Assembly: GCF_032854445.1 (NCBI RefSeq)
Contig: NC_088300.1
Location: 59,434,984 to 59,494,983 of the forward strand
DNA: 60,000 bases
Source of the DNA: Liolophura sinensis
Taxonomy: Eukaryota > Mollusca > Polyplacophora > Chitonida > Chitonidae
Direction: 5' to 3'
Part shown: piece after piece, positions 45,101 to 55,038 of the stretch
Layout of the letters: every line of letters begins with the position of its first letter
Numbering within the stretch: the stretch's first letter is position 1
Position numbers and translations under genes: made by a program
The notes under the pieces: model-generated
Told to the model about the DNA's origin: nothing
Database searches by the model: none
What the model saw: only the letters and a program-made list of their open reading frames with translations

Positions 45101-47765
45101 CCTTCCGTGAACAGTTTTAAATGTGCGTTGCCAATAGCCGCTGTTGTTATTCCATTTCTCTTGTGGTCAAAAAATTCAATATCCATTCGATTTCTTCCTT
45201 TATCTTCTTCAGTCTTCTGTTTTTGTTTTTTGGGCCGCTGACATTGTCTTCCAGGCGGGTTGTGAAAGCTTCATGTAGGCCTACTGGCCTTCCCCATTTA
45301 CTTAATATCAAAACATTGTAGAAACGAATGATGTGTCTTTATTCACTGAGCTATGTTTTTATCTCTGGACTTTCAGGTGATAATCAATACCGAGTGGGGA
45401 GCTTTTGGGGACAATGGGTGTTTGGACTTCGTACGGACGGAGTATGATCGGGAACTCGATACATTTTCCATCAATCCTGGAAAGCAATTGTAAGATTTCA
45501 AGAAAAACTGGAAGAAAAAACGTGGGCGTTCTTAAGACGTTAACAATGTAGGATTATTAAAACTATAGGAGCCATTTATCTATGTATATTGTCTCAGATC
45601 TTTGGAATGTTTAATAAACCTTGTTTTGGGTTGAAAACTACATAATGTAATCACCAGAAACCTTGTGAGTTTCCCAAAATAGAAGACAGTTTGTCATAAA
45701 GAAGCACTTTAGTGACCAAATATTTGACTACCGACTTTTGTAAATTTCATTAAAAGAGGTTGCGATAGAAGAGTCTCATTTAGGTCACCATTGCACTTTT
45801 ACGCAGTCCAAGATCATGTATTCAGAACTACTCAGGAGCGTTTGTATGTCTTCGTGGATGTTGTTTCACACAGCACCTGTCAACCTTATGAAGTACAATT
45901 CATGGTTGTCAGCTAAAATTTTCCACGAAAGATTATGGATTTGGACATCGTTCCTTCTGTCAGCCCCAGTGTAATTTTGTGAAACCCTTGCATTAAAAGC
46001 CATCGAAACTGCCAGTTATAACATCTTTACATTTGATACCTTTTTTATCAGCGGTTCGATGTCAAAAATGACAAGCGCGACGCCTAACCATTTGAAGAGA
46101 GAATTTGTAGATTCCCCTGTTGTAATTGTCTTCCAACAATATGGCATACGAAAGTTAGTTTGTAACTTGCCAATGATCGGTCGTTTACCCTGGACACTGG
46201 GCTACTTCCACCCGCAAAGCTGTCTGTCATTGTATAGGTGAAAAATTCCATGCTGTTTTGTTGCTTTAATCAACAACCAACCATTCAGTAAAAAAAAAAA
46301 ATGGCAATTATGATTTTATATCTGTTACAGATTAGAGAAGATGATTTCTGGGATGTATATGGGTGAGATCGTCCGGCTGGTTCTGGAGCGGTTAGCCATG
46401 GAGAACCTTGTGTTCCAAGGTGTAGATCCCGAATGTGATATCTTTGCCAGAGGAAGGTTCTTCACGAAATACATCTCAGAAATTGAAGAGTAGGTTTAAT
46501 TATTACATAGCCAATAGAATATCAAGACTTGAAATGTTATAGTTGCTACAATTTTTCATTAAATGCATCTCAGAAATAGAAAAGTATATATTTTCTTTAT
46601 TACAGCATATACAGACTTGAATGTGTAAATGAGTGCTAAATTAGACATTCTGTATACCTTGCTTCTCCATTACACTGTCAAGACTTTTTCCTTTTGTGAA
46701 CAGAGGCTTTGTGTTTGTATCAGTGAGTCATCTTTTCATCCAGTAAACCTTGGAAGAGGCGGAGACCCTAATCCAACATTTATCGTCGGTATTTCTGTGA
46801 TAACTGTTGCCTGTTTTTTTCGTGCAGTACATTTACAATCATTTGGATGTGTCTGTGTTGTAAATTTTGGCCTAATGGCACTTTTTTCTCTGTTTTCATC
46901 TACAGTGATCACGATGAGTTTTACAGAAATACCAAGCAGGTTCTTGACGACCTTGGAGTCCAAAATTACACAACAGAAGATTGCAAGATTGTCAAGTACG
47001 TCTGTACCCTAGTTTCGGCACGGGCTGCCTTTTTATCCTCAGCAGGTAAGTCGTCCTTGGTCTAAAAATATTTGATGTTAAATTTTCTTCTTTCCGATTT
47101 CACATGGCGTAATCATGTTCAGCATAAATTGTTTCCAAAATAAACATTATCCGTGGCAGTGTTGAAGTTTTATTCTATATCTTTGTATTCCTTGGTTACA
47201 GGTATTGCCACGTTAATTAATCACTTGAAACGTCCGGAGACAACGATAGCCGTGGACGGTTCCTTGTACAGATTTCACCCCCGTTTTCACAATCTGATGG
47301 TGCTCAAAATACAAGAGCTGACAGCACCAGGATTGAAGGTAAAGCGCTTGTCTTGTATCAGCAGTACCCAGTACTTAAACTCCTGTTAAGTTCATTCAAG
47401 AGTACAGCCAACTTTTTATAACTTCCTTCTTTAATATCATGCATCATGTTCATATCCTTACTTACTCTTGGAGGGAAGCAGTGTTTTTTTAAGCCACCTC
47501 CAATTTCAAATGTGAGCTCTCGGAAACTGGTTTAATAATGAAAATTTATTTTCTTTTTTATGTTCGTAAATATTTATGTTTTCGTACCTGTTTTATGTCT
47601 GTAATTATTGTAACACATTCTGCACGTGATCTGCACTTTTTGTTTCAGTTTAAGTTGACATTGTCCCATGACGGCAGTGGTAAGGGCGCGGCTTTGGTGG
47701 CAGCGGTGGCAGTCAGACTGAAGCAAACGAAGCAGATTCAGGAAGATGCTATGGCTTGTCAGTGA
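34801..47765 (+). CDS. Hexokinase HK-B (11 exons, intact)
   Basis: This gene encodes a single-domain hexokinase of 466 residues. Exons: 34801-34839, 42169-42331, 42642-42781, 43273-43485, 43772-43871, 45003-45082, 45377-45489, 46331-46489, 46906-47045, 47202-47338 and 47649-47765. They total 1401 bases and stay in frame throughout, with GT-AG introns. Motifs: LGGTNFR (77-83), [10 protein letters not shown] (137-146), WTKGF (159-163, sugar contacts T160 and K161), catalytic D197 in [15 protein letters not shown] (219-228), NTEWGAFGD (249-257), [10 protein letters not shown] (from 400) and HDGSGKGAA (435-443). The [10 protein letters not shown] and NTEWGAFGD wording is closer to vertebrate glucokinase, whereas HK-A resembles HK1. 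Odd feature: Ala198 replaces the near-universal Thr after the catalytic Asp. There is no mitochondrial-binding N-terminus. Confidence 0.96.
36047..36103. repeat. (TACA)n(TA)n microsatellite
   Basis: A few TACA units lead into about 22 TA units. It underlies the spurious minus-strand YIYIYI peptide. Confidence 0.95.
36153..36334 (-). mobile_element. SINE family 1, 5'-truncated, with perfect duplication
   Basis: Minus-strand copy with tail run, 'aaacccacgaccgtccgcag', 'gttgctggaagacc', 'ggagaggaagccagcatgag' and 'ttgaactcacagcgaccgca'. It stops at 'atgctgcgctagt', inside the tRNA-like head. The 15-base duplication gacttgtcactttta flanks it at 36138-36152 and 36335-36349, so the truncation occurred at insertion. 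Confidence 0.92.
37508..37515. promoter_or_regulatory. CRE-type palindrome in a CpG-richer segment
   Basis: TGACGTCA in 'ttcgcgtgacgtcaggtgac'. The surrounding 37380-37620 has visibly more CG dinucleotides than its neighbourhood. It could be an internal promoter or enhancer of HK-B. No first exon there is convincing. Confidence 0.3.
38391..38758. repeat. 35-bp minisatellite, proximal block, split by a SINE
   Basis: Units such as 'cagtcgctacggtgtcacat' + 'gggttat...' repeat every 35 bases on both sides of a SINE fragment (38495-38631), which therefore inserted into an existing array. Related to the main block at 39110-40310 by period and by the shared 'ttggttataactga' motif. Confidence 0.8.
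38495..38631 (-). mobile_element. SINE family 1 fragment inserted in the minisatellite
   Basis: Minus-strand body: 'ggggaaaacccacgaccatc', 'cgcatgctgccgacagacct', 'ggagaggaagtcagcatgag', 'ttgaactcacattgaccgca' and 'ttggtgagaggctc'. Near-duplicate flanks ('cacatgggttat' and 'cacatgttggttat') are repeat units or a duplication; the two cannot be separated here. Confidence 0.85.
39110..40310. repeat. 35-bp minisatellite, main block (about 34 units)
   Basis: A unit of 35 bases with core 'cattctcaccacgaggtccc' followed by 'attggttacaactga'. Units from about 39480 onward are homogeneous, and those before are more diverged. ORFs of 62 codons recur at 35- or 70-base offsets in several frames because the unit lacks stops in most frames; they are not genes. 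Lies in HK-B intron 1. Confidence 0.95.
40674..40740 (+). mobile_element. SINE family 1, tail only
   Basis: 'gaaatattcttgactacggc' then 'ataaaacatccatcaaat' and an AAAT run. Only the conserved 3' tail remains. Confidence 0.75.
41251..41568 (+). mobile_element. SINE-like element family 2, longest copy
   Basis: Starts near 'ggggtccacttcgggagcgg' with a B-box-like 'gggtcgagtcac' at about 41290, followed by the family 2 blocks, and ends 'ttgttgagtacgacgttaaa' plus (CACT)n. It carries about 60 bases of head missing from the copy at 25762. I saw no clear target-site duplication. Confidence 0.8.
42169..42331 (+). CDS. HK-B exon 2
   Basis: 163 bases, phase 0 to phase 1. Encodes [18 protein letters not shown] through [14 protein letters not shown]. 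Acceptor 'ttgtcccacag', donor g/gtaagc. About 30 of 55 residues match HK-A exon 2. Confidence 0.95.
42350..42429 (+). mobile_element. SINE family 1, 3' remnant next to a splice donor
   Basis: 'ggccataatcctggccgcag' and 'ttcttgagtatggcgtaaaa' then 'catcaatcaaatt' are an old SINE end, beginning only about 18 bases after the exon 2 donor. Confidence 0.7.
42642..42781 (+). CDS. HK-B exon 3
   Basis: 140 bases. Encodes [20 protein letters not shown] and ends RIMLGTGTQ. Acceptor 'tgcaattgcag', donor gtaagt. No downstream duplication of the exon end, unlike HK-A. Confidence 0.95.
43273..43485 (+). CDS. HK-B exon 4
   Basis: 213 bases, 71 codons. Encodes [18 protein letters not shown], then [22 protein letters not shown] and [10 protein letters not shown]. 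Donor gtgagt. Confidence 0.95.
43772..43871 (+). CDS. HK-B exon 5 (catalytic Asp, NDAVG)
   Basis: 100 bases. Encodes [20 protein letters not shown] then [13 protein letters not shown]. The codon gct (Ala) stands where Thr is expected after the catalytic Asp; HK-A has acg (Thr). The frame and splice sites are otherwise clean. Confidence 0.95.
44779..44890 (-). mobile_element. SINE family 1, 3' fragment
   Basis: Minus-strand: TTTA run, 'gcgccgtacacaataatact', 'tcacttatacgatggcc' and 'ccagcattatggtggccg'. Lies in HK-B intron 5. Confidence 0.8.
45003..45082 (+). CDS. HK-B exon 6
   Basis: 80 bases. Encodes [18 protein letters not shown] and then EGDVHGPEQ. The [10 protein letters not shown] wording is that of vertebrate glucokinase. 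Confidence 0.95.
45377..45489 (+). CDS. HK-B exon 7
   Basis: 113 bases. Encodes [18 protein letters not shown] through NPGKQL with the same split leucine codon as in HK-A. Donor gtaaga. Confidence 0.95.
45490..46330 (+). other. HK-B intron 7
   Basis: 841 bases. No repeat or exon recognised apart from a short A-run before the acceptor. Confidence 0.6.
46331..46489 (+). CDS. HK-B exon 8
   Basis: 159 bases. Encodes [20 protein letters not shown], then a variable stretch to TKYISEIE. Leu replaces the Phe of HK-A before the conserved Glu. The donor gtaggt is weak. Confidence 0.93.
46906..47045 (+). CDS. HK-B exon 9
   Basis: 140 bases. Encodes [20 protein letters not shown] through [11 protein letters not shown]. 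Acceptor 'catctacag', donor g/gtaagt. Confidence 0.95.
47202..47338 (+). CDS. HK-B exon 10
   Basis: 137 bases. Encodes [20 protein letters not shown] then [13 protein letters not shown]. Acceptor 'ttggttacag', donor gtaaag. Confidence 0.95.
47649..47765 (+). CDS. HK-B exon 11 (terminal)
   Basis: Encodes [20 protein letters not shown] and a short tail ending DAMACQ, then TGA. Acceptor 'ttgtttcag'. Confidence 0.95.
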   Translation, partial: FKLTLSHDGSGKGAALVAAVAVRLKQTKQIQEDAMACQ

Positions 47766-50120
47766 TAATGTAGGTGGTACACTAATCCTCAATGGTGTGA
47801 CTATAACCGCTTCTGCGACGCCAGCCTCTGATGTCCTTGAGCCTATCTCTGATGTAACGATTTCAGCTTGTCAAGATAGACATACAGATAAAGGACGTAC
47901 GGAGTGAACTGTGTCAAACTGCTATTACCTTGCAGTTCTTCAGCTACAGTGTGTTCTGCTATGCAAAGTATTCTGGTAGAAAAAGAAGGATGTGTATTAC
48001 TGGCTAATTCATCCAGTACAATACTAATTAGAACATGACCTGTAAATACACTCAATATGTGTTGGCGGGTGACGTTTTGGTTTAGTCTGCAGTTCGCTCT
48101 GTAGGGTGTTGTGATTTACCATATTCAAAGCCTGTTTAATTAAATTCTTCAATATTTTGTATTATGGCGGATCAGTATTTTTGTGTCATACTCGGTAGTA
48201 GCATTTATTGCCGCTCACTACCTGACGGCATAATTATATTTTAAGCTAACAAATACCTAATTTACATCTCTGTTTGTTCCTGTCAGACGCTATGATTGGG
48301 ATAAAAGCGTGACTTGCAGGGTAATGGCGTCGCGGACTAGTTGCTGGCCAATACTGATATCATGTGACTTACACTGATAGAATCTTACACTGGACATTCA
48401 CAAACATTTTTCATAATGCTTGCTAAGTGCCCCCGTTGTGCTTCGTCGATTGGAGTGGGACACCTTTATCTAACAAGAAAAGGGCCGTTGACTGCAACCA
48501 AGTTTTCTCCAAGTTTCCTACAAGCTTCATCCAAGAAGCAGACTGACTGTTGACCGCGGTATTTATTCCCCAAGCCAACATGGTGAAAGGAGCTATCTGC
48601 TGTTTGGCTCAATGTGGTCCACTGTGAACATTTACTGTGATGATTTGTGATGGAGCATATGTGAGAGAGAACGGTGAAAAGTTTTTATGTTTAAGTTCTG
48701 CTGGCACTAGTTCTGCTTGCCCTGATGTGTGTTGAATGTATTCTTGCTGATCGCGGCTTGGATTGTGGGTTGTAGGAACATTACTTGTGAATCACAGGTA
48801 CGTGTACACTATAAACCTAGCTTTTTAATTCTCAGAGAAACCTTTGGTACTGTCAGATGATTCGTCTTGGATCTAATCATGGCTTGATCTGTTCGTCAAA
48901 GATATTTGTTGGAGACAGGGTTCTGTGTTTAGTCGTGGTGTATCTACACAATTAAGCCATCAGGAGCCTTAATACTTTGGGACAACTGAATCTGGATTTC
49001 TTGATATGGTCACAGTAGAAAAAGATACGCCAGGAAGGTTTTCCGGAGGAGTGGAGGATTTGTTGAGAAATCGGTTTGGCAAACAGCCGGATGAGCCGTG
49101 TTATTGATGCGTAATCTGATGTCCACCATCGAGAACTCACAACCCTTCACTCCCTACATATACATGTGTCACCAGACCGCATCTAGATTGATTTTATACA
49201 GCCTGTACAGATTCCCAATCAATATGTGAACATATGTTTGATTCTGTCTTCCTCCTTTTGTGTCCATGTGTCTACAATGTTTAGCGCTGGCGAGGATGGG
49301 CTTTTTAAGGAACAGTAAATTGTGGATGATTACTGAGTTAAGCCTTTTGCTAGCGTATATACTTGGGTTGTATGAGACCCCATTGACTAATCCTTTAGGG
49401 AGGGGCAAACATTCACTTGACATGATTAGGAATTTACGGTTTGTGCCTGCTTTGTGCTAAGATTCCATGATGACTACATGCAGTATTAACCATTACTACA
49501 CTCATTGTTTCCGTGTTTAACATTTTGTCTTGCGGGCGTCCATGTTTGAGAAGATCTGCATTTTCACTTACAATTCTTACACCATATGGTGTACTTTTCT
49601 GCATGTATCGGTTGCTTACAGGCATTGAACGCGATGAGTAAAAGATTGCCAGAAGCCGTAAATAATAATTTACAAGCATAATAAGTATTGACAATACGTG
49701 CACGCGTGAGGGATAGATTAACAAGATTTATAGGTTACGCTATTTTTGTTACAGAATGTACTTGTATATACATGAGCTCTTTCTGTTGTATTTTGTCGCC
49801 AACACTAACGTTGGCTGTCCATACAGACATGTATATTGCGTCCGGTGTTTTAGTGAGTATGGAAAGCAGTGAATTGTGGCAGTATTTGAACCTCTTTCCC
49901 AAACTGAAATCTGTATATAATTCTGACAATATGAAAAGCCAGGGAGCTATGACAAAAGATGTGTGTGCGTGGATGTCGCAGGAATGTCATCTTGTTGCCT
50001 CGTTTCTGTATATACTTTATTTTCAACACCTGTAAATACGCTTGTGATGTCTCATGTAATGGCTGGTTGAATTTCTGTTATGATTGTTTGTAATTATAAT
50101 ATGTGATGGTATCGAATAAA
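47766..50120 (+). other. Probable HK-B 3' UTR and flank
   Basis: No further exon is recognised. The first canonical AATAAA I find is at 50115, giving a 3' UTR of about 2.35 kb, of similar scale to the one inferred for HK-A. A 115-codon open frame at 49688-50035 inside it has no recognisable domain. Confidence 0.5.
50115..50120 (+). terminator. Candidate HK-B polyadenylation signal
   Basis: AATAAA in 'gtatcgaataaatgtaacgc', followed within 25 bases by 'tgctgttgttatttt', a T/GT-rich element of the kind found downstream of cleavage sites. Confidence 0.5.
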
Positions 50121-50370
50121 TGTAACGCATTTCAAACCATGCTGTTGTTATTTTTAGCGTACTGTTAACCATATAAAAGGTGGTTGTAACTTTCAGCTCC
50201 CTGATCTTCGAGATATTAATGCGAGTACCAGGCACGTTGTGTCTCTTCACATGTTGAAGGTGGGTGGAGTGGGGAAAGTAGTGATTGGGCTGCCCAAGAC
50301 CCGTTGTCCGCTGTATAGCCATCAGCCCAATTTCTTCAGATCTGTATGAGTTGATTGTGCAGGACTTGAT

Positions 50371-50456
50371 TTTATTTATTTATTTATTTGATAGGTGTTT
50401 TACACCGTACTCGAGAATATTTCACCATATGATGGCGGCCAGCATTTTGGTGGATG
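50371..50456 (-). mobile_element. SINE family 1, 3' fragment
   Basis: Minus-strand tail and body: TTTA run, 'tgttttacaccgtactcgag', 'aatatttcaccatatgatgg' and 'cggccagcattttggtgg'. Faces the next copy head to head. Confidence 0.85.
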
Positions 50457-50531
50457 AGAGTTAAGGACTCATCTTTTGGGGTATGGTCATCTGCTGTTTT
50501 GTTTATTAATTTGTTGTCATTTTGATATTCA

Positions 50532-50619
50532 TCGGTTTCCTCCCCCCATAATGCTGGTCGCCTTTGTATAAGTGAAATATTGTTGAGTACGGCGTAGAAC
50601 ATCAATCAAATAAATAAAT
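50532..50619 (+). mobile_element. SINE family 1, 3' fragment in inverted orientation
   Basis: 'tcggtttcctccccccataa', 'tgctggtcgcc', 'gtataagtgaaatattgttg' and 'agtacggcgtagaacatcaa', ending in an AAAT run. With 50371-50456 it forms an inverted pair about 75 bases apart that could fold into a hairpin. Confidence 0.85.
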
Positions 50620-50751
50620 TTTAATATTGTAGCAGACTAAAACCTTGTTCGAGCAATGTCTGCTGAACTGAAGTGCATAACAGGTATGAATTGAAACTTA
50701 ATAGCATGCGACTCGATGCTTGCAAGGGCGGGAGACATGTTCCAATTAAAC

Positions 50752-50754
<3 letters not shown>

Positions 50755-50805
<51 letters not shown>
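50755..50805. repeat. (TA)n microsatellite
   Basis: About 25 TA units, just before the SINE at 50830. Confidence 0.95.
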
Positions 50806-50808
<3 letters not shown>

Positions 50809-50829
50809 TAAGTTGTTTTGGCGTTATAT

Positions 50830-51066
50830 TTATTATTTGATTAGTGTTTTACGCCGTACTCAAGAATGTTTCACCTATGCGACGGCGGCCAGCATTACGG
50901 TGGAAAACCCACCACCATCCGCAGACCTTCCCACTTACGGCCGGAGAGGAAGACAGCATGAGCTGGACTTGAACTCACAGCGGCAGCATTGGTGAGAGGC
51001 TCCTGGGTCATTACGCTACGATAGCGCGCTAACCGACTGAACCAGGGAGCCCCTCGCCCCCTTCCC
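50830..51066 (-). mobile_element. SINE family 1, near full length
   Basis: Minus-strand copy with tail, body, complement of the B-box (ggacttgaactcac) and of the A-box ('ccgactgaacca'), ending 'gggagcccc'. It is flanked by a 12-base duplication ttggcgttatat (50818-50829 and 51067-51078). A deletion in the body (after 'aaaacccaccaccatccgca') removes part of the usual sequence. Confidence 0.92.
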
Positions 51067-51217
51067 TTGGCGTTATATGTGTCGAAAGCGTGAATCCATT
51101 TCTTACAGATATGAAAAATTTTAGCTAAGGATTGGATTCAGAAGTAAAGAGTTATCCCACGATTGTATCTGCTCATTATGAATGTATGTTTTAATTCTCG
51201 AACGTATAATTTGTTTT

Positions 51218-51422
51218 TATTTAATTGATTAGCGTTTTACGTCATGATCAAGAATTTTTCACTTATACGACGGCGGCCAGCATTGAGTCAGCATGGTGGG
51301 AGAAACCGAGCAGAGCCTGGTGGGAACCCACGAACAACCGCAGGTTGCTGTCAGATCTTCCCACGTAAGACCAGTGAGCAAGCCAACATGAACTGGACTT
51401 GAACTGACAGCGACCGCGCCGT
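51218..51422 (-). mobile_element. SINE family 1, body and tail
   Basis: Minus-strand: 'attagcgttttacgtcatga', 'cacttatacgacggcggcca', 'gcagagcctggtgggaaccc', 'accgcaggttgctgtcagat' and 'tgaactggacttgaactgac'. The head is missing. It contains a small internal duplication around 'cagcattgagtcagcatggt'. Confidence 0.85.
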
Positions 51423-51664
51423 AATCTTGATAAAACCCAGTTAGAGATCAGTTATGTATATACACGTATGTATAAGAGGTGAGAATCATATGTTGGTATA
51501 AAGAACGTTGACCCTGCTAAAGTCATCCCAGCAGAACCACCGCTGTGCCTGGAAGTCGGCTCGTATTTCTCCGTGTATACACTCTGGAATCCCATGATGA
51601 AATACACCACTTACTTAGCGTACATATGCTAATAGTGTATGTGTTCGCGGTATATATGTTTGAC

Positions 51665-51807
51665 CTTGGTGGGCCGGGACTGTTGAGGATGGCGTTTGCA
51701 ATAACCCTAGCTCCGCGTCCTCTTCCAGACTGCATAGTGTAGCCCAGAATAGCCTGGCCCTCCGCCTCCACCCTCAAGGTCATCACTCCAGGATACAACG
51801 CAGAATC
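51665..51807 (-). CDS. Possible isolated exon of an unknown gene
   Basis: On the minus strand, an open frame bounded by an AG acceptor (aaaacag/gattctgcg) and a GT donor (ccaag/gtcaaa) encodes about 47 residues including YPGVMTLRVEAEGQAILGY and SGRGRGARVIANAIL. It is GC-richer than its surroundings and reads like protein. I do not recognise the family, and I found no partner exon in the window. It could equally be a chance frame. Confidence 0.25.
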
Positions 51808-52129
51808 CTGTTTTCGTCAGGACTGAATAGAACCCGCTGACATAACCGTTATAGGATGTACTTCAGAATAGAGCTGGAGTACTTCAGAACTTTTCTAAAG
51901 GTATACATTATATAGACAGAATTATAGTTTTTTATGTCACGTGCACAACATATAAATATCATAAATGGCCAAATATTTTTAGACGCCAATAAATGGGACA
52001 AAATATTATTTTCGGTGATGAAACTAACACTTTTCCACTAGAATATCCCATGTTCCAAGCAAACCTCAAAACACCTGTCTAAAATCAATATAACTCTCAG
52101 AATCAGAAAAAATGGGCAAGTTAGCCATG

Positions 52130-52215
52130 GACGAAGAGTATGCCTCAAGCCGGCATTAGAACACACGAGGTACAGGTTCAATCCCCGACTTGTGGGTTTT
52201 GTCTGAACTTGGTGA
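52130..52215 (+). mobile_element. Possible tRNA-like SINE head
   Basis: A B-box-like 'ggttcaatccc' (about 52185-52195) follows a stretch resembling a degraded tRNA. No body, tail or target-site duplication identified. Confidence 0.25.
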
Positions 52216-52259
52216 CATAAATCTGTCAGATTTACATGTACATTGAGATGGTTCACTCA

Positions 52260-54270
52260 GGACACTCCGAGTCTAATTATTAAAAAAAAAAAGTTCCTTT
52301 TTTTTTTGGTACAAAAGAAAAATTTTTGAGAGTGGATTAAATCTCCAATCAAATAACTATAAACTGGTGGAGTTTGACTAAGAAATTATGCGACATATAA
52401 GTGAGTGCAAATTAAGATACAATTTAGCTGATTAAATTGAAAGTCTGGCGTATTGTAATTAAAGTCTCTTATATTGCAATGAGCCAAACACTTGAAGAAT
52501 ACTGTATAAATAACACCTGTGGATATCTAATTCTCTATTTGGTGGTCTGACCAATGAATCAGAAACTGCATGCATGTACGATTGAACCCATTTTAATGCA
52601 CCAGTAATCATGCAGCCGGCAAGGCCTTGAGCGTCATCTTATTCAGCCTGGAACTTTTTTTACACATTTGTTTGCGTAGACCGCGATGTAAACAAGGTGT
52701 GTATCTCAGGGACACAATTTAGTACACATTAAATGTGTAGGTTCATCTGCGGATGAATGAGAGACTATTGCAGAAATACGGATTTTACACTTATATGACA
52801 AAATCTGACAAAACTGATCATATCATAAAGTTTATGTTTAACATATGAAGACAAACGTTGACGAAACTTTGACAATACGTAGAAATACACATATAGAAGT
52901 TTCAGATAATTTTTTTTTTTTGATATTTTTCTGGTTAACGTTGATCTCCATACTGTAAATTAAAAAATAATGCCTCGTTTAAACGAAAAATTGGCGTTTT
53001 TGATCGGGAATGCATCTCTGGAGGGTTATTATTAAGCAAACATCTCTTTTATGACCATATAACTTTTACGGATGTTTGAGCCAAGTTTTTTTCTTCTGAT
53101 CTGGAACTGTACAGAATTGTGCTGGGATTTGAAATTGCTCTTTCTCATCGTACCTCTCTGAGGCCGATCTCCGCCTTACCCTGCCAGGTCATTTGTTACA
53201 ATTAATGTGTCCCTGTGGTACACCGTTGCTTTAAGAGAGTATCGTGTGGTTGAAAATTATTATATAGCATCTACCATACGTCCGAATGTGAATTGCCAAA
53301 CATTATTACTCTGTGAGGTAATGTGATGTTTATTTGTTCCATATCCGTTTTGAGGTATAAGCGAGAACGGTTATTAGCCATAAACTCAACCTCCACATGT
53401 GAACCTCACTGGATTGGAGGACAGCCAATCTGGACTCATCGCTTACAGCGCTTGACGTCATCAAAACAGGTTGTTTTCTCTATATGCTACAAACATGAAC
53501 GTGTGCAGGCGCTCAGTGGTTGATCATGTGCTAAAATCCCTGCCAAATTTCATTTATACATTCCTGAAGTAATATTCACAGAATCCTGTTTGTCAACAGA
53601 TATACCAATGGTTGCCAATTTTTGTCGGTTCCACCGTTTAAATTGCCACAAGATCGCCGACTGCAAGCAACACTACAATGTTTGAGGCGATTATTATCCT
53701 TGTGATATGTAGAGAGGGCGATGGTTGGAGGCAGGGCTAATGCTTGCAATGCCCTCTATAAAGTCGTATATTATTCCCTTCGCATTCACCTATACAGTTA
53801 CTAAGCCTGGATAACACGCATATGTGGGACAAACAAGCAAATGTCACCAAGCCCTTGCTCTTTTTATTTGCTCTTTTATTCTCTTGACAAGATTTTCGTT
53901 TCTGTGTTTTGTTTTTATTACCCCACATAATGTACATGTACATTATCATACAAGTACCTATTCACCTAGCACATATCGCGTGAAGATAGCGGGATGGAGT
54001 CATTTTTCGACAGATGTATTAATTAGTATAGCTGTAGATGCATGGTTTCTTTCAAACGTTTCGTATAATAATATAATCTTTTCATAAACCATGCTGTCTT
54101 TATGTCTTAAGCACTGAACGTGCAGTGCGTCGATTTGATAAACGAAATTTCGTGAAAGTTTTTGACGCACGAGTCAAAATTGAAACCTAGTGCCATACGC
54201 TTGCAGGAATCGGCCTGCAATTTGTAACATCACACTCAGTCGTCACGATATCATATACGTTTGTTTTCAT
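52260..54270. other. Intergenic, no gene recognised
   Basis: AT-rich with short homopolymer runs (for example at 52282-52290 and 52910-52921). No exon, RNA gene or ordered repeat was recognised. Confidence 0.55.
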
Positions 54271-54272
54271 CA

Positions 54273-54401
54273 TGAGTTCCCAAGAGGGTCATGTTGGGCG
54301 TAACAGTAGGAACTTGGGGTAATCTGTATTTATATAATTGCATTTGTAATTCCATACGAACTATACTAATTATGTGAGTTCCCAAGAGGGTCATGTTGAT
54401 T
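54273..54401. mobile_element. Solo foldback end between 23-bp direct repeats
   Basis: The 23-base sequence beginning 'gagttcccaagagggtcatg' occurs at about 54273-54295 and again at 54378-54400, flanking about 80 bases that begin 'ggcgtaacagtaggaacttg'. That inner segment is closely similar to 55439-55515, the right end and flank of the foldback element below. Confidence 0.7.
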
Positions 54402-55038
54402 CTGCCGCCTTGTGAAAGGGTTGAAATGTAACAATAAAATATAATGGTAATATTTCATTTAAAGGCAGGGATATGAGAAATACGTTGTACCGATATATCA
54501 CAATTTGCTGTTTGATTCAGTATGTAAGCACACCTACAGTTGTACGTACGGCCTATGTGTATGTAAATAAAAACTCTACGTTTTCGCTATGCGTCTTACT
54601 ATCTTATCTATAACTTTATATCGAGCCATGTATGTATAACGGGCCATGAGCTGTTGTTTGTAAACAAAGTCAATAACATACTGATATCCCACGTTACATA
54701 TCATGAAATTATAAATCCACGTGCCTAAATACATTCATAGAGTTAATGGAATTTCTCCTTTAAACAACTTCATGTATCATCAAGTTTTTGAAGAAAACAA
54801 TTATTAACACAAGGAGGCTGCTATTATAGAAGTGTTTTTAGGCTTATTTAAATGGAGTGATAACCATGTATAGTATCTCACTTGTATAAAAGGCTTGACC
54901 TTTTGCAGGAAAAAACTGACTGATCTGTGAGCATGCCGATTCCACGCACTCACCGATCCAAACCATGTCAAGGCCATTACAACGCACAAGTTTCCGTCCC
55001 CAATACAGACCACAAGTACTGTTGACATATTTTGTTTT

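Noticed and set aside
49688-50035. 115-codon ORF downstream of HK-B
   Set aside because: Lies in the likely 3' UTR before the AATAAA, with no recognisable domain. AT-rich chance ORF is the simplest reading.
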